This document shows, piece by piece, positions 42,817-54,263 of a DNA stretch of 63,703 nucleotides. The stretch covers positions 1 to 63,703 of the forward strand of contig JAIVLN010000010.1 of assembly GCA_020524245.1 (NCBI GenBank), read 5' to 3'. Position numbers and translations under genes: made by a program. Below the pieces are notes generated by a model. That model searched no databases, had not been told where the DNA came from, and was given only the letters and a program-made list of their open reading frames with translations. The DNA comes from Rossellomorea aquimaris. Lineage in GTDB: Bacteria; Bacillota; Bacilli; Bacillales; Fictibacillaceae. Position 1 is the first letter of the stretch; the number at the start of each line of letters is the position of its first letter.

Positions 42817-42846
42817 ACCCCGTTGACGGGAAGGAGGTAATTAGTA

Positions 42847-43245
42847 ATGGTCATGACAGATCCAATTGCAGATATGTTAACTCGCATTCGTAATGCGAAC
42901 ACTGTAGGTCACGATAAATTAGAGGTTCCTGCATCCAAGCTAAAGAAAGAGATCGCAGAAATCCTTAAGAGCGAAGGTTTCGTACGTGACGTAGAGCTAA
43001 TCGAAGATAACAAGCAAGGTGTTATCCGTATTTTCTTAAAGTATGGTCCAAACAACGAACGTGTTATTACGGGCCTTAAGAGAATCAGTAAGCCTGGCTT
43101 GCGTGTCTACGCGAAAGCTTATGAAGTACCACGTGTACTTGGTGGACTAGGAATTGCTCTAGTTTCTACATCAAAAGGAATTATGACAGACAAAGACGCT
43201 CGTAACCAACAAGTTGGCGGAGAAGTCTTAGCATACGTTTGGTAA
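42847..43245 (+). CDS. rpsH: 30S ribosomal protein S8
   Basis: S8 binds the central domain of 16S rRNA; in E. coli it also represses the spc operon. The 132-residue product begins [17 protein letters not shown] and ends GGEVLAYVW. The ATG at 42847 follows GAAGGAGGT; 42853 is an alternative. Confidence 0.98.
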   Translation: MVMTDPIADMLTRIRNANTVGHDKLEVPASKLKKEIAEILKSEGFVRDVELIEDNKQGVIRIFLKYGPNNERVITGLKRISKPGLRVYAKAYEVPRVLGGLGIALVSTSKGIMTDKDARNQQVGGEVLAYVW

Positions 43246-43276
43246 TAAAAGAAAGAAAGAATGGAGGTGCAGCTGA

Positions 43277-43816
43277 ATGTCTCGTATTGGTAACAGAAGA
43301 TTACAAATTCCAAGCGGCGTAACTGTCGAGAACAAAGGTGACAACGTCGTAACTGTTAAAGGACCAAAAGGTGAATTGACTCGCTCTTTCAGTCCAGATA
43401 TGAAAATTAACATTGAAGAGAATGAAATTACTGTTCAACGTCCAAGTGAACACAAAGTACACAAGTCTCTTCACGGAACTACAGTAAGTCTAATTGACAA
43501 CATGATCCACGGTGTTTCCAACGGATACGAAAAGTCTCTTGAACTTGTTGGTGTCGGATACCGTGCAAACAAGTCTGGTAACAAACTAGTCTTGAATGTT
43601 GGTTATTCTCACCCTGTAGAAATCGTTCCTGAAGAAGGAATCGATATCGAAGTTCCTGCAAATACGAAAGTAATCGTTAAAGGTATCGATAAAGAACGTG
43701 TTGGTGCTGTTGCAGCGAATATTCGCTCTGTTCGTCTTCCTGAACCGTATAAAGGGAAAGGTATTCGTTACGAAGGAGAATATGTTCGTCGTAAGGAAGG
43801 TAAGACTGGTAAATAG
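43277..43816 (+). CDS. rplF: 50S ribosomal protein L6
   Basis: L6 lies near the factor-binding site. The 179-residue product has two similar halves, starts [14 protein letters not shown] and ends with [14 protein letters not shown]. The ATG follows GGAGGTGC. Confidence 0.98.
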   Translation: MSRIGNRRLQIPSGVTVENKGDNVVTVKGPKGELTRSFSPDMKINIEENEITVQRPSEHKVHKSLHGTTVSLIDNMIHGVSNGYEKSLELVGVGYRANKSGNKLVLNVGYSHPVEIVPEEGIDIEVPANTKVIVKGIDKERVGAVAANIRSVRLPEPYKGKGIRYEGEYVRRKEGKTGK

Positions 43817-43848
43817 TAACGTAAGATTACGGAAAGGAGTGGCGTAGG

Positions 43849-44211
43849 ATGATTACAAAAGCTGATAAGAATGTTGCTCGTAAGAAGCGTCATGCTCGTG
43901 TGCGTCGTAATATCTTCGGTACAGCAGAACGTCCTCGCTTGAACGTATTCCGTTCATCTAAGCACATCTACGCTCAGTTGATTGACGATGAAAACGGAGT
44001 AACGTTAGCGTCTGCTTCTACAATGGATAACGATGTAGAAGTTGAGAATGGCGGAAATGTTGAAGCTGCTAAGAAAGTCGGCGAAGCAATCGCAAAGCGT
44101 GCAGTTGAAGCTGGACACAAAGTCGTAGTATTCGACCGCGGTGGATATATCTATCACGGACGTGTCAAAGCACTAGCTGACGCAGCGCGCGAAGCAGGAC
44201 TACAATTTTAA
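43849..44211 (+). CDS. rplR: 50S ribosomal protein L18
   Basis: L18 binds 5S rRNA with L5. The 120-residue product has the basic N-terminus [14 protein letters not shown] and [20 protein letters not shown], ending [20 protein letters not shown]. The ATG follows AAAGGAGTG. Confidence 0.98.
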   Translation: MITKADKNVARKKRHARVRRNIFGTAERPRLNVFRSSKHIYAQLIDDENGVTLASASTMDNDVEVENGGNVEAAKKVGEAIAKRAVEAGHKVVVFDRGGYIYHGRVKALADAAREAGLQF

Positions 44212-44232
44212 TAGAAGGAGGGAAACTCAATC

Positions 44233-44733
44233 ATGCGTGCAATCGATCCAAACAAACTAGAACTTGAAGAACGTGTTGTTACCGTTAACCGTGTTGCAAA
44301 GGTTGTTAAAGGTGGACGTCGCTTTCGCTTTGCTGCGGTAGTGGTAGTAGGTGATAAGAACGGTCATGTTGGATTCGGTACTGGTAAAGCTCAAGAAGTA
44401 CCAGAAGCGATCCGCAAAGCAATTGAGGATGCGAAGAAAAATCTAATCAGTGTACCGATCGTAGGTACAACACTTCCTCACCAAATCAATGGACGATATG
44501 GAGCAGGAAACGTATTATTGAAACCTGCATCTGAGGGTACAGGAGTCATCGCTGGAGGACCTGTACGTGCGGTACTAGAGTTGGCTGGAGTTGGTGACAT
44601 CCTTTCTAAATCACTAGGATCAAACAACCCGATCAACATGGTCCGTGCAACAATCGAAGGACTAAAAAATCTTAAAAAAGCTGAAGATGTTGCGAAGCTA
44701 CGCGGCAAATCAGTTGAAGATCTATTAGGTTAA
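44233..44733 (+). CDS. rpsE: 30S ribosomal protein S5
   Basis: S5 affects decoding and mRNA unwinding. The 166-residue product has [20 protein letters not shown] (the loop where spectinomycin-resistance changes occur; wild type here) and the [20 protein letters not shown] block. The ATG follows GAAGGAGGG. Confidence 0.98.
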   Translation: MRAIDPNKLELEERVVTVNRVAKVVKGGRRFRFAAVVVVGDKNGHVGFGTGKAQEVPEAIRKAIEDAKKNLISVPIVGTTLPHQINGRYGAGNVLLKPASEGTGVIAGGPVRAVLELAGVGDILSKSLGSNNPINMVRATIEGLKNLKKAEDVAKLRGKSVEDLLG

Positions 44734-44746
44734 GGAGGGATTTTGA

Positions 44747-44935
44747 ATGGCTAAGAAATTAGAAGTCACCCTCACTCGTAGTTTAATTGGTCGTCCGGAA
44801 AATCAACGTGTTACAGTGAAGACACTAGGATTACGTAAGATGCACCAAACAGTCGTACACGAAGACAACGAAGCGATTCGTGGTATGGTGAACAAAGTGT
44901 CTCACCTTGTAACAGTTAAAGAAATCAACGCTTAA
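44747..44935 (+). CDS. rpmD: 50S ribosomal protein L30
   Basis: A 62-residue L30 with [19 protein letters not shown] and [10 protein letters not shown]. The ATG follows AAGGAGGG, 13 bases after rpsE. Confidence 0.97.
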   Translation: MAKKLEVTLTRSLIGRPENQRVTVKTLGLRKMHQTVVHEDNEAIRGMVNKVSHLVTVKEINA

Positions 44936-44968
44936 TAAGACGATATAAATCATGAGGAGGTGCCGATA

Positions 44969-45409
44969 ATGAAACTTCATGAACTAAAGCCATCTGAAGG
45001 TTCTCGTCGCGAACGCAATCGTGTTGGACGTGGAATCGGATCAGGTAACGGTAAGACAAGTGGACGTGGACACAAAGGGCAAAACGCTCGTTCTGGCGGC
45101 GGAGTACGCCCAGGATTCGAGGGTGGACAAAACCCACTTGCACGTCGTTTGCCAAAACGTGGATTCACAAACCCAACTCGCGTCGAGTATGCGGTAGTGA
45201 ACCTTGAAACGTTGAACCGTTTTGAAGAGGGTACAGAAGTAACCCCTGAACTTCTTCTTGAAACTGGCGTAATCAGCAAGTTGAAAGACGGAGTGAAGAT
45301 TCTTGGAAACGGGAAACTAGAAACGAAGTTGACTGTCAAAGCTCACAAGTTTTCTGCTTCTGCGAAAGAAGCAATTGAAGCAGCGGGCGGAAACACTGAG
45401 GTGATGTAA
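44969..45409 (+). CDS. rplO: 50S ribosomal protein L15
   Basis: L15 is a late-assembly protein. The 146-residue product starts [20 protein letters not shown], with the Gly-rich [23 protein letters not shown] 44969 is chosen since GAGGAGG ends eight bases upstream; the GTG at 44960 overlaps that site. Its stop shares a base with the secY start. Confidence 0.97.
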   Translation: MKLHELKPSEGSRRERNRVGRGIGSGNGKTSGRGHKGQNARSGGGVRPGFEGGQNPLARRLPKRGFTNPTRVEYAVVNLETLNRFEEGTEVTPELLLETGVISKLKDGVKILGNGKLETKLTVKAHKFSASAKEAIEAAGGNTEVM

Positions 45410-46698
45410 TGTTCCGTACAATCTCCAACATTATGCGCGTAAGTGATATAAGAAATAAAGTGTTATTCACACTAGCTATGCTTGTCATCTTCCGGATCGG
45501 AACATTCATTCCAGTCCCGAATGTAGACAAGACTGTACTTGATTTTCAAAATCAAATGAACGTATTCGGATTCTTGAATACGTTTGGTGGCGGAGCCCTG
45601 CAAAACTATTCCATTTTTGCAATGGGGATCATGCCATACATCACAGCATCAATCATCGTTCAGTTGTTACAGATGGATGTTGTGCCGAAGTTCACCGAAT
45701 GGTCGAAGCAAGGTGAGGTAGGGCGTCGTAAGCTTGCTCAATTCACTCGATATGGTACGATTGTTCTTGGATTCGTCCAGGCAATCGGAATGTCTATCGG
45801 ATTCAACAACTTGTTTCCAGGACTTATTCCAAACCCGAATGTCGCGACTTACCTGATGATTGCTTTGATCCTTACGGCAGGTACTGCGTTCTTGATGTGG
45901 TTGGGTGAACAGATTACAGCACATGGTGTAGGAAACGGTATTTCAATTCTGATCTTTGCTGGTATCGTCGCAGCTGTTCCAGGTGCAGTGAACCAGTTTT
46001 ACGCTCAACAATTTGAGGGTACGGATCAGACATTGTTCATCGGTATCGTAAAAGTCCTTCTCATTGCGCTTGCAGTCATTGCATTGACTGTATTCGTCAT
46101 CTTCATCCAACAAGGTCTACGTAAGATACCGATCCAATACGCTAAGCGTGTTGTGAACAACAAGCCGGTTGGAGGACAACAAACTCACCTTCCAATCAAG
46201 GTGAACGCTGCAGGGGTAATTCCAGTCATCTTTGCAATCTCATTGATCATCGCACCGCCAACGATTGCGGGATTCTTTGATGAGAATGCAGTGACTCGAT
46301 TTATCACACAGACTTTTGATTATACAACGCCGGTGGGAATGATCGTTTATTCGGCCTTGATCATCGGATTCACGTATTTCTATACATTCGTTCAGGTCAA
46401 TCCTGAGCAAATGGCAGAGAACTTAAAGAAACAAGGTGGATACATTCCAGGAATCCGTCCAGGAAAGAACACGGAAACGTACATTGTGCGTATCCTTTAT
46501 CGTCTGACATTCGTTGGAGCGATGTTCTTGGCACTTGTTTCGATCCTGCCGATCTTTTTCATCAAGTTCGCGGGTCTTCCACAATCGCTTCAAATCGGCG
46601 GAACGAGCCTATTGATTGTGGTCGGTGTAGCACTTGATTCTATGAAACAAATTGAAAGCCAATTAATTAAACGTCATTATAAAGGCTTCATCAAATAA
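45409..46698 (+). CDS. secY: Preprotein translocase subunit SecY
   Basis: SecY forms the protein-conducting channel with SecE. The 429-residue product has ten hydrophobic segments, with the family signatures GIMPYITASIIVQLLQM and the cytosolic loop PEQMAENLKKQGGYIPGIRPG. The start overlaps rplO (TAATG), so synthesis is coupled to ribosomal proteins. Confidence 0.98.
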   Translation: MFRTISNIMRVSDIRNKVLFTLAMLVIFRIGTFIPVPNVDKTVLDFQNQMNVFGFLNTFGGGALQNYSIFAMGIMPYITASIIVQLLQMDVVPKFTEWSKQGEVGRRKLAQFTRYGTIVLGFVQAIGMSIGFNNLFPGLIPNPNVATYLMIALILTAGTAFLMWLGEQITAHGVGNGISILIFAGIVAAVPGAVNQFYAQQFEGTDQTLFIGIVKVLLIALAVIALTVFVIFIQQGLRKIPIQYAKRVVNNKPVGGQQTHLPIKVNAAGVIPVIFAISLIIAPPTIAGFFDENAVTRFITQTFDYTTPVGMIVYSALIIGFTYFYTFVQVNPEQMAENLKKQGGYIPGIRPGKNTETYIVRILYRLTFVGAMFLALVSILPIFFIKFAGLPQSLQIGGTSLLIVVGVALDSMKQIESQLIKRHYKGFIK

Positions 46699-46701
46699 AG
46701 A

Positions 46702-46733
46702 GAGAAATGGGAATCTAACGTATTCCCCTTCTC
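46702..46733 (+). other. Hairpin between secY and adk
   Basis: GAGAA and GGGAAT pair with ATTCCC and TTCTC with small bulges (46702-46733). A TTGACA follows at 46734-46739, but its only -10 candidate would overlap the adk ribosome site, so no promoter is called. Confidence 0.45.
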
Positions 46734-46770
46734 TTGACAATGTACGTTTGTGACCGTATGGAGGGATTAG

Positions 46771-47420
<650 letters not shown>

Positions 47421-47421
<1 letters not shown>

Positions 47422-48167
47422 TGATCATTTCAAAGACACCGCGCGAGATCGACATCATGCGTGAGGCTGGAAGGATTGTTGCTCTGACTCATAAAGAACT
47501 CCAGAAGCACATCAAGCCGGGAGTGACGACGAAAGAACTCGACAAGATTGCGGAAGAATTCATTCGCAGTCACGATGCAATTCCTTCTTTTAAAGGCTAT
47601 AATGGTTTTACAGGAAGTATTTGTGCATCGGTAAATGAAGAACTCGTTCACGGCATTCCTGGAAAGAAAGTGCTAAAAGATGGAGACATCATTTCCATTG
47701 ATATCGGTGCGAAATATAACGGATATCATGGTGACTCAGCTTGGACTTACGGTGTCGGAGAAATCTCCGATGAGAACCAACATCTTTTAGAGGTAACCGA
47801 ACAATCGTTATATAAAGGTCTTGCAGAGGCAAAACCTGGAGAAAGACTCACGAACATCTCCCATGCGATTCAATCGTATGTTGAAGCAGAGGGCTTTTCG
47901 GTAGTACGTGAATACGTCGGCCACGGAGTCGGACAAAATTTGCACGAGGATCCGCAAATCCCCCACTTTGGACCGCCGGGAAAAGGGCCGAGGCTTAAAC
48001 CAGGTATGGTTCTTGCCATCGAGCCGATGGTAAACGCAGGATCACGATATGTTCGAACACTAGCAGATAATTGGACCGTCGTTACGCAAGATGGTAAGAA
48101 TTGTGCACATTTCGAGCATACCATTGCCATTCTTGAAGATGGTTATGAAATCTTAACGAAAGCCTAA
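47421..48167 (+). CDS. map: Methionine aminopeptidase, type I
   Basis: Map removes the initiator methionine. The 248-residue product has the metal ligands: D in [20 protein letters not shown] in [16 protein letters not shown] in LAIEPMVN and E in HFEHTIAI. It overlaps adk by one base (TAATG). Confidence 0.97.
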
Positions 48168-48181
48168 AATGAAGGTGATAA

Positions 48182-48505
48182 ATGGTGAGTGAATCCGAAC
48201 CGGTACCGCAAATTGGACAATTCGTTCATATATTGCGGGGGCGGGACGCTGGTCAAATCAATGTAATAGTGGGTATCGTGGACGAGAAATTTGTCCTCAT
48301 TGCTGACGGTGATAAACGAAAATATGACCGAGCTAAAAAGAAGAACATCAATCATCTTGAGCTGTTTCAATATATTTCGCCCGAAGTAAAGCGAAGCATC
48401 GATGAAACAGGACGTGTAACAAACGGTAAATTGCGTTTCGCCGTGTCGAAATTCTTGAATGATCAAGCAAATACGCTTGAGAAGGGAGAACAAATCGATG
48501 GCTAA
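48182..48505 (+). CDS. KOW-domain RNA-binding protein (L14e/L27e-like)
   Basis: The 107-residue protein has an N-terminal KOW-like segment ([20 protein letters not shown], residues about 11-30) similar to eukaryotic/archaeal L14e-type proteins, then a basic stretch [15 protein letters not shown] and a helical tail. B. subtilis has a comparable gene between map and infA (ybzG, from memory). Role unknown; probably RNA or ribosome binding. The ATG follows GAAGGTGA, and the end overlaps infA by eight bases, so it is part of the ribosomal operon. Confidence 0.8.
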   Translation: MVSESEPVPQIGQFVHILRGRDAGQINVIVGIVDEKFVLIADGDKRKYDRAKKKNINHLELFQYISPEVKRSIDETGRVTNGKLRFAVSKFLNDQANTLEKGEQIDG

Positions 48506-48716
48506 AGAAGATGTAATCGAGGTTGAAGGTACCGTTATCGAGCCCCTGCCGAACGCTATGTTCCGTGTGGAGCTTGAGAATGGTCACAAAATCTTAGCTC
48601 ACGTTTCTGGTAAGATTCGTATGCATTATATTCGCATTCTGCCAGGCGATAAAGTAACTGTAGAATTGTCTCCGTACGATCTATCACGTGGTCGTATCAC
48701 GTATCGTTACAAGTAA
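48498..48716 (+). CDS. infA: Translation initiation factor IF-1
   Basis: IF-1 occupies the A site during initiation. The 72-residue OB-fold protein begins [18 protein letters not shown] and ends [18 protein letters not shown] 48498 follows GAAGGGAG and lies inside the end of the preceding gene. Confidence 0.98.
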   Translation: MAKEDVIEVEGTVIEPLPNAMFRVELENGHKILAHVSGKIRMHYIRILPGDKVTVELSPYDLSRGRITYRYK

Positions 48717-48822
48717 GACAATTCCATGTTAAAATAGCCTAGCGCTTGTTTGAAGGTGTATGAATTAGCCCAAACTGTAGTGAGTGAAACGGTTAAGCGA
48801 ATTGAAGTGCCTCGCTCAATAG

Positions 48823-49005
<183 letters not shown>

Positions 49006-49026
49006 GAACAGGAGGTGCACTAATCA

Positions 49027-49392
49027 ATGGCACGTATTGCAGGAATCGATATCCCTCGTGACAAACGAGTTGTGATTTCACTAACGTATATCTATGGAAT
49101 CGGTAAATCTACTGCTCAGGAGATCCTTGCAGAAGCTGGTGTTTCTGAAGAGACTCGCGTACGCGACCTGACAGAAGAAGAATTGACTAAAATCCGTGAT
49201 ATCGTTGACCGCTTCAAAGTTGAAGGTGATCTTCGTCGTGAAGTTTCCCTTAACATCAAGCGTCTAATCGAGATCGGAAGCTACAGAGGTATTCGTCACC
49301 GTCGTGGTCTTCCAGTTCGCGGACAAAAGACTAAAAACAACTCTCGTACACGTAAAGGTCCACGTCGTACAGTAGCGAATAAGAAGAAATAG
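49027..49392 (+). CDS. rpsM: 30S ribosomal protein S13
   Basis: S13 touches the P-site tRNA and the 50S head bridge. The 121-residue product begins [20 protein letters not shown] and has the basic tail [19 protein letters not shown]. The ATG follows AGGAGGTG. Confidence 0.98.
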   Translation: MARIAGIDIPRDKRVVISLTYIYGIGKSTAQEILAEAGVSEETRVRDLTEEELTKIRDIVDRFKVEGDLRREVSLNIKRLIEIGSYRGIRHRRGLPVRGQKTKNNSRTRKGPRRTVANKKK

Positions 49393-49411
49393 TAAGGGAG
49401 GTTAACACACA

Positions 49412-49807
49412 ATGGCTAAACAACGTAAAACGAACACTCGTAAGAAAAAAGTGAAAAAGAATATTGAGAGTGGAGTAGCGCACATCCGTTCCACTTTCAA
49501 TAACACGATCGTTACAATCACTGACACTCACGGGAATGCAGTTTCTTGGGCTTCATCCGGCAACCTTGGATTCAAAGGCTCTCGTAAATCCACTCCGTTT
49601 GCAGCGCAAATGGCAGCCGAAACAGCTGGGAAAACTGCACAGGAACATGGTATGAAAACCCTCGAAGTTACTGTTAAAGGTCCTGGTGCAGGACGTGAAG
49701 CGGCAATCCGTGCACTTCAAGCAGTTGGTCTTGAAGTAACAGCGATTCGTGACGTAACGCCAGTTCCTCATAATGGATGCCGTCCACCAAAACGTCGTCG
49801 TGTATAA
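49412..49807 (+). CDS. rpsK: 30S ribosomal protein S11
   Basis: S11 forms the platform near the E site. The 131-residue product has [19 protein letters not shown] and the C-terminal [18 protein letters not shown]. The ATG follows GGGAGG. Confidence 0.98.
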   Translation: MAKQRKTNTRKKKVKKNIESGVAHIRSTFNNTIVTITDTHGNAVSWASSGNLGFKGSRKSTPFAAQMAAETAGKTAQEHGMKTLEVTVKGPGAGREAAIRALQAVGLEVTAIRDVTPVPHNGCRPPKRRRV

Positions 49808-49834
49808 TACTTGAGGTTTCTTTCCTTAAGTATT
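49806..49834 (+). other. Hairpin between rpsK and rpoA
   Basis: AATACTTGAGG (49806-49816) pairs with CCTTAAGTATT (49824-49834), one G-U pair, overlapping the rpsK stop codon. No T run follows. A TATAAT at 49853-49858 lies downstream but lacks a good -35. Confidence 0.6.
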
Positions 49835-49987
49835 ACAATTTGGAAACCTGTCTATAATGGTTATGTATGAACAATTTTGATCATTGCATAATAATAGGTT
49901 ACTGATTAGAAACACCTATTTATGGGACTATCGGTTAGATCGACGGGATCTAGCCGAGGTTCGACGTTTTGAAGGAGGGTTTGTTGA

Positions 49988-50932
49988 ATGATTGAAATCG
50001 AAAAGCCAAGAATTGAAACGGTAGAGCTCAGTGACGATGCAACTTATGGGAAATTTGTTGTTGAACCTCTAGAGCGTGGATACGGGATTACGTTAGGCAA
50101 CTCCTTACGTCGTATTTTGTTGTCTTCCCTTCCAGGGGCGGCAGTAACCTCTGTTCAAATCAACGGAGTGTTGCATGAATTTTCGACGATCGATGGTGTC
50201 GTAGAGGATGTAACGACAGTCATCTTGAGCTTGAAAAAGCTTGCGTTGAAGATTTACTCTGAAGAAGAGAAGACCCTTGAAATCGATGTTCAAGGTGATG
50301 GTGTCGTAACAGCTGCAGATATTACACACGATAGTGATGTCGAAGTGTTGAACCCTGACCTTCATATCGCTACGTTGTCGAAAGATGCACATCTTCAAAT
50401 GAAGATTACGGCAGTACGCGGTCGAGGATATGTACCTGCGGAAGGAAACAAAACAGAAGAGCAAGCAATCGGTGTCATTCCGATTGACTCCATCTTCACA
50501 CCAGTTTCCCGCGTAAACTATCAGGTTGAAAACACCCGTATCGGCCAAGTCACAAACTATGACAAACTAACCCTCGATGTCTGGACAGACGGTAGCATTC
50601 GACCTGAAGAGGCTGTTTCGCTTGGAGCTAAAATCGTTACGGAACACTTGAACATTTTCGTAGGATTGACAGATCAAGCTCAAAAAGCTGAAATCATGGT
50701 TGAAAAAGAAGAAGACCAAAAAGAGAAAGTACTCGAAATGACAATTGAGGAACTCGATCTTTCGGTTCGCTCTTACAACTGTCTGAAGCGCGCAGGCATC
50801 AATACGGTTCAAGAGCTTACTCAAAAGTCTGAAGAAGATATGATGAAAGTTCGTAACCTCGGTAAGAAGTCATTAGAAGAAGTCCAGGAGAAGTTGGAAG
50901 AGCTTGGACTTGGTTTACGTAACGAAGAATAG
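49988..50932 (+). CDS. rpoA: DNA-directed RNA polymerase subunit alpha
   Basis: RpoA dimers start polymerase assembly. The 314-residue product has the N-terminal domain ([20 protein letters not shown]) and the C-terminal domain ([20 protein letters not shown] with KKSLEEV) that binds UP elements and activators. The ATG follows GAAGGAGGG. It is preceded by a 180-bp spacer with a hairpin. Confidence 0.98.
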   Translation: MIEIEKPRIETVELSDDATYGKFVVEPLERGYGITLGNSLRRILLSSLPGAAVTSVQINGVLHEFSTIDGVVEDVTTVILSLKKLALKIYSEEEKTLEIDVQGDGVVTAADITHDSDVEVLNPDLHIATLSKDAHLQMKITAVRGRGYVPAEGNKTEEQAIGVIPIDSIFTPVSRVNYQVENTRIGQVTNYDKLTLDVWTDGSIRPEEAVSLGAKIVTEHLNIFVGLTDQAQKAEIMVEKEEDQKEKVLEMTIEELDLSVRSYNCLKRAGINTVQELTQKSEEDMMKVRNLGKKSLEEVQEKLEELGLGLRNEE

Positions 50933-50974
50933 AACGTAGAGATATAAGAATAACAAAAGAAGGAGGGACCTCTC

Positions 50975-51337
50975 ATGGCTTATCAAAAGTTAGGTCGTGT
51001 CTCAGCAGCACGAAAAGCTTTACTCCGTGATCTAGCAACAGACCTTATCATCAACGAACGCATCGAAACTACTGAAGCTAAAGCGAAAGAGCTTCGTTCA
51101 GTCGTTGAAAAGATGATTACACTTGGCAAACGTGGTGATCTTCACGCTCGTCGTCAAGCTGCTGCATTCGTACGTAATGAAGTAGCGAACGAAGAGTCTG
51201 GTGAAGGTGCTATCCAGAAGTTGTTCACTGACATCGCTTCTCGTTATGAAGAGCGCCAAGGTGGTTATACTCGTATTCAGAAGATTGGTCCTCGCCGCGG
51301 CGATGGTGCACCAATGGTTATTATTGAACTTGTTTAA
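50975..51337 (+). CDS. rplQ: 50S ribosomal protein L17
   Basis: The 120-residue protein begins [20 protein letters not shown] and ends [14 protein letters not shown]. The ATG follows AAGGAGGG. It is the last gene of the ribosomal operon; a terminator follows. Confidence 0.98.
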   Translation: MAYQKLGRVSAARKALLRDLATDLIINERIETTEAKAKELRSVVEKMITLGKRGDLHARRQAAAFVRNEVANEESGEGAIQKLFTDIASRYEERQGGYTRIQKIGPRRGDGAPMVIIELV

Positions 51338-51370
51338 TCAACAACAAATTCATGTGCAATAACATCGACG

Positions 51371-51421
51371 AAAAGGGCGGGACAGAATCTACTTATGATA
51401 CTGCTTCTATGCCCTTTTTTT
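51371..51421 (+). terminator. Terminator after rplQ
   Basis: AAAAGGGC (51371-51378) pairs with GCCCTTTT (51411-51418) over a 32-base loop, ending in a long T run. The long loop holds a short AGAA/TTCT pairing. Confidence 0.8.
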
Positions 51422-51479
51422 CGTACCTTTAAAACAATGGACGTAAAGGTTCAAAAGCGACAAAAGTTCCATTCCGGTC

Positions 51480-51521
51480 GGCATTCCCTTGCGAAGGCAA
51501 TGGTGAATGCCTTATTTTCTT
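51480..51521 (+). terminator. Second terminator-like hairpin after rplQ
   Basis: GGCATTC (51480-51486) pairs with GAATGCC (51505-51511), with further imperfect pairing inside, followed by TTATTTTCTTT. Confidence 0.5.
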
Positions 51522-51565
51522 TAAGAAAAGCGAAAGCGACTAGGAATTGAAGCATAACAAGCTTG

Positions 51566-51711
51566 TTGATTTCTAACGAAATTCACGACACTCCTGCGGG
51601 AATAGCGAGCCAGGCGAGACCCCACAGCGAACATGGAACAACGGAGCTCCGCGGTGAGCGAGGAGGCTCGCGGTTCGCCCGCGGAAAGGGAGTGAATTTC
51701 GAAGAAATCAA
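51566..51711. repeat. Dispersed palindromic repeat, intact copy
   Basis: A 146-bp imperfect palindrome. The ends TTGATTTCTAACGAAATTCA and TGAATTTCGAAGAAATCAA are inverted copies; inside, CACTCC...CGGG faces CCCGCGGAAAGGGAGTG, and GCGAGCC faces GGCTCGC. No protein is likely. It lies between the rplQ terminators and ecfA1. Three other, less complete copies are in the window. Confidence 0.85.
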
Positions 51712-51775
51712 TGTTTTTGTTAGAGATGAGTGGAGAGATGTGTCTGGAGGCAGGCACAGAGGAGGATTTTAGACA

Positions 51776-52615
51776 ATGAAGGATTTGATTCAGGTTCAAG
51801 GTGTGTCCTTTCGGTATGATGCTGACGGTCCATATCGATTGAAAGACATCGACTTGACGATTCAGAAAGGCGAATGGTTGTCCATAGTAGGCCATAACGG
51901 ATCCGGCAAAAGTACATTAGCCAAGCATCTGAACGGGCTATTAACGCCCGTGGAAGGTACAGTTTCGGTTAATGGCAAGACAACGGACCAAGAAGAAAAC
52001 CTATGGGAGATCCGTTCGCAAGTCGGAATGGTGTTCCAAAATCCAGATAACCAGTTTGTCGGGACGACAGTTAAGGATGACGTAGCTTTCGGATTGGAAA
52101 ACAACGGGGTACCTAGAGAAGAGATGGTCAATCGAATCGAAGAAGCACTATCAAGAGTTCAAATGACCGGCTATGAACAGAAGGAGCCTCATCAGTTGTC
52201 TGGCGGGCAAAAACAACGCGTTGCCATTGCTGGTGTATTGGCACAGAAGCCATCGGTCATCGTTTTGGATGAAGCTACGAGCATGCTTGATCCAAAAGGT
52301 CGAAAAGAAGTGCATGACACGATTCGAGAGTTGAACAAAGAAGATGGAATTACCGTTATCGCCATTACACATGATCTTGAAGAAGCCATCCAGTCGGACC
52401 GAATCATCGTGATGAAGCAAGGGGAAATCGTCGCTGAAGGTGACCCTAGAGAAGTTTTCCAAAAAACAGAGGTGCTGTTGGATGCTGGACTTGAGCTTCC
52501 GTTTTCGTTGAAGATCCGCGAATTGTTGGCAGAAAAGGGTATCAAATTACCAACGGCGACCTTAACACAAACAGAATTGGTGGATGCATTATGGAACTAT
52601 CGACAAAGCAGTTAG
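51776..52615 (+). CDS. ecfA1: Energy-coupling factor transporter ATPase EcfA1
   Basis: EcfA1 is one of the two ATPases of the shared ECF vitamin-transport module. The 279-residue product has Walker A GHNGSGKST, Q-loop QNPDNQFVG, signature LSGGQKQR and Walker B VIVLDEATSMLD. The ATG follows GAGGAGG. It overlaps ecfA2 by 25 bases. Confidence 0.95.
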   Translation: MKDLIQVQGVSFRYDADGPYRLKDIDLTIQKGEWLSIVGHNGSGKSTLAKHLNGLLTPVEGTVSVNGKTTDQEENLWEIRSQVGMVFQNPDNQFVGTTVKDDVAFGLENNGVPREEMVNRIEEALSRVQMTGYEQKEPHQLSGGQKQRVAIAGVLAQKPSVIVLDEATSMLDPKGRKEVHDTIRELNKEDGITVIAITHDLEEAIQSDRIIVMKQGEIVAEGDPREVFQKTEVLLDAGLELPFSLKIRELLAEKGIKLPTATLTQTELVDALWNYRQSS

Positions 52616-53457
52616 CACATGTGTATAGCGAAGGTACACCGAAAGAGCATCGAGCGATCCATGATGTGTCCATTGATGTACCACCAGGCAGCTTTTATGC
52701 AATTATCGGACATACGGGATCCGGTAAGTCGACCTTTATTCAGCACCTGAATGGGTTGTTGAAGCCGACATCTGGATCTGTTCATATCGGAAATACGACC
52801 ATTAAAGCGGATGAAAAATCGAAAAGATTGAAGGAAGTTCGTAAACGAGTCGGTATGGTGTTCCAATACCCGGAACATCAACTTTTCGAGGAAACGATTG
52901 AAAAAGACATTTGCTTCGGTCCTCAAAATTTCGGGGTAAGTGAGAAAGAAGCGAAAAGAAGAGCGAAAGAAACGCTCCGACTTGTCGGTTTGGATGAAGA
53001 CTATCTTGAACGATCTCCATTTGAGCTGAGTGGAGGGCAAATGCGCCGCGTCGCAATTGCCGGTGTTCTAGCCATGAATCCAGAGGTGTTGATACTCGAT
53101 GAGCCGACAGCAGGACTTGATCCAAGTGGACAGCGAGAGATGATGGATTTGTTCATTTCCCTACAGAAAGAGAAGGACATTACGATCATTCTGGTTACAC
53201 ACAGTATGGAAGATGCGGCTCGATACGCAGATCGCATTTTCGTCATGGCAAATGGGACGTTGTTTCTCGAGGGGACTCCAGCTGAGATCTTTCGTCAGGA
53301 AGACAAGCTGAGTGAAGTCGGTCTCGATATTCCAGAGTCGACCCGATTTATTAAAGCTGTACAGGAACGCTTCGGCTCGACACTTGAGGCAGGTTATACC
53401 ATGGAGGATGCAGTTGAGTTGGTTGACCAACTGTTGAAAGTGAGGTCATCAACATGA
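52591..53457 (+). CDS. ecfA2: Energy-coupling factor transporter ATPase EcfA2
   Basis: EcfA2 pairs with EcfA1. The 288-residue product has Walker [19 protein letters not shown], signature LSGGQMRRV and Walker [12 protein letters not shown]. It starts inside ecfA1 and ends in an ATGA overlap with ecfT, so the three subunits are made in step. Confidence 0.95.
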   Translation: MELSTKQLAHVYSEGTPKEHRAIHDVSIDVPPGSFYAIIGHTGSGKSTFIQHLNGLLKPTSGSVHIGNTTIKADEKSKRLKEVRKRVGMVFQYPEHQLFEETIEKDICFGPQNFGVSEKEAKRRAKETLRLVGLDEDYLERSPFELSGGQMRRVAIAGVLAMNPEVLILDEPTAGLDPSGQREMMDLFISLQKEKDITIILVTHSMEDAARYADRIFVMANGTLFLEGTPAEIFRQEDKLSEVGLDIPESTRFIKAVQERFGSTLEAGYTMEDAVELVDQLLKVRSST

Positions 53458-54251
53458 TGGACAATATCATCATTGGGCAATACATCCCTGGGAACTCTCC
53501 TATTCACCGGATGGATCCTCGTGCTAAACTTATTGCTGTCTTTTTCTACGTCATCATCGTCTTTCTTGCAAACAATTGGATCAGCTATAGTGTACTTGGT
53601 ATTTTTACAATCGGGACTGCGTTATTATCCCGTGTGCCGATTTCTTACATGATCAAAGGCTTGAAGCCGATCTTGTGGATCATTCTCTTTACGATGATCC
53701 TGCATTTGTTCATGACGAAAGAGGGGCCAGTCTTATATGATCTGGGTTGGACGACCATTCATGAAGGCGGCGTCGTACAAGGAGTTTTCATTGCTTTAAG
53801 GCTATTATTCTTGATCATTCTTACTTCTTTACTAACGTTGACGACTACGCCGATCGATATTACAGATGGAATCGAAAGTGTTTTGGCACCATTGAAAAAG
53901 GTGAAGTTCCCTGTCCATGAGTTCGCTTTGATGATGTCGATCTCACTTCGCTTCATCCCAACTCTTCTTCAGGAAACGGAAAAGATCATGAAAGCCCAGA
54001 CGGCTAGAGGCGCTGAGTTTTCAAGTGGTCCGATCAAAGAGAGGGTCAAGGCCTTTGTTCCGCTTCTTGTTCCTTTGTTCGTCAGTGCGTTCAAACGGGC
54101 GGAGGACCTGGCGCTCGCGATGGAATCGAGAGGGTACCGAGGTGGAGAAGGCAGAACGAAGCTGCGACTTTTACAATGGCAAGGACTTGATACAATGGGA
54201 CTTGTGAGCGTCGGTTTATTGATTGTCCTATTATTCATATTAAGGTCATAG
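53454..54251 (+). CDS. ecfT: Energy-coupling factor transporter transmembrane protein EcfT
   Basis: EcfT links the ATPases to substrate-binding S components encoded elsewhere. The 265-residue protein has five or six membrane segments and the two coupling-helix motifs AQTARGAEF and [10 protein letters not shown]. It starts in ATGATG overlapping ecfA2. No S component gene is adjacent, consistent with a shared module. Confidence 0.94.
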   Translation: MMDNIIIGQYIPGNSPIHRMDPRAKLIAVFFYVIIVFLANNWISYSVLGIFTIGTALLSRVPISYMIKGLKPILWIILFTMILHLFMTKEGPVLYDLGWTTIHEGGVVQGVFIALRLLFLIILTSLLTLTTTPIDITDGIESVLAPLKKVKFPVHEFALMMSISLRFIPTLLQETEKIMKAQTARGAEFSSGPIKERVKAFVPLLVPLFVSAFKRAEDLALAMESRGYRGGEGRTKLRLLQWQGLDTMGLVSVGLLIVLLFILRS

Positions 54252-54263
54252 AAGGTGAGCACA

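Noticed and set aside
46734-46762. Promoter before adk (TTGACA with TATGGA)
   Set aside because: The -10 would overlap the ribosome site and leave almost no leader.
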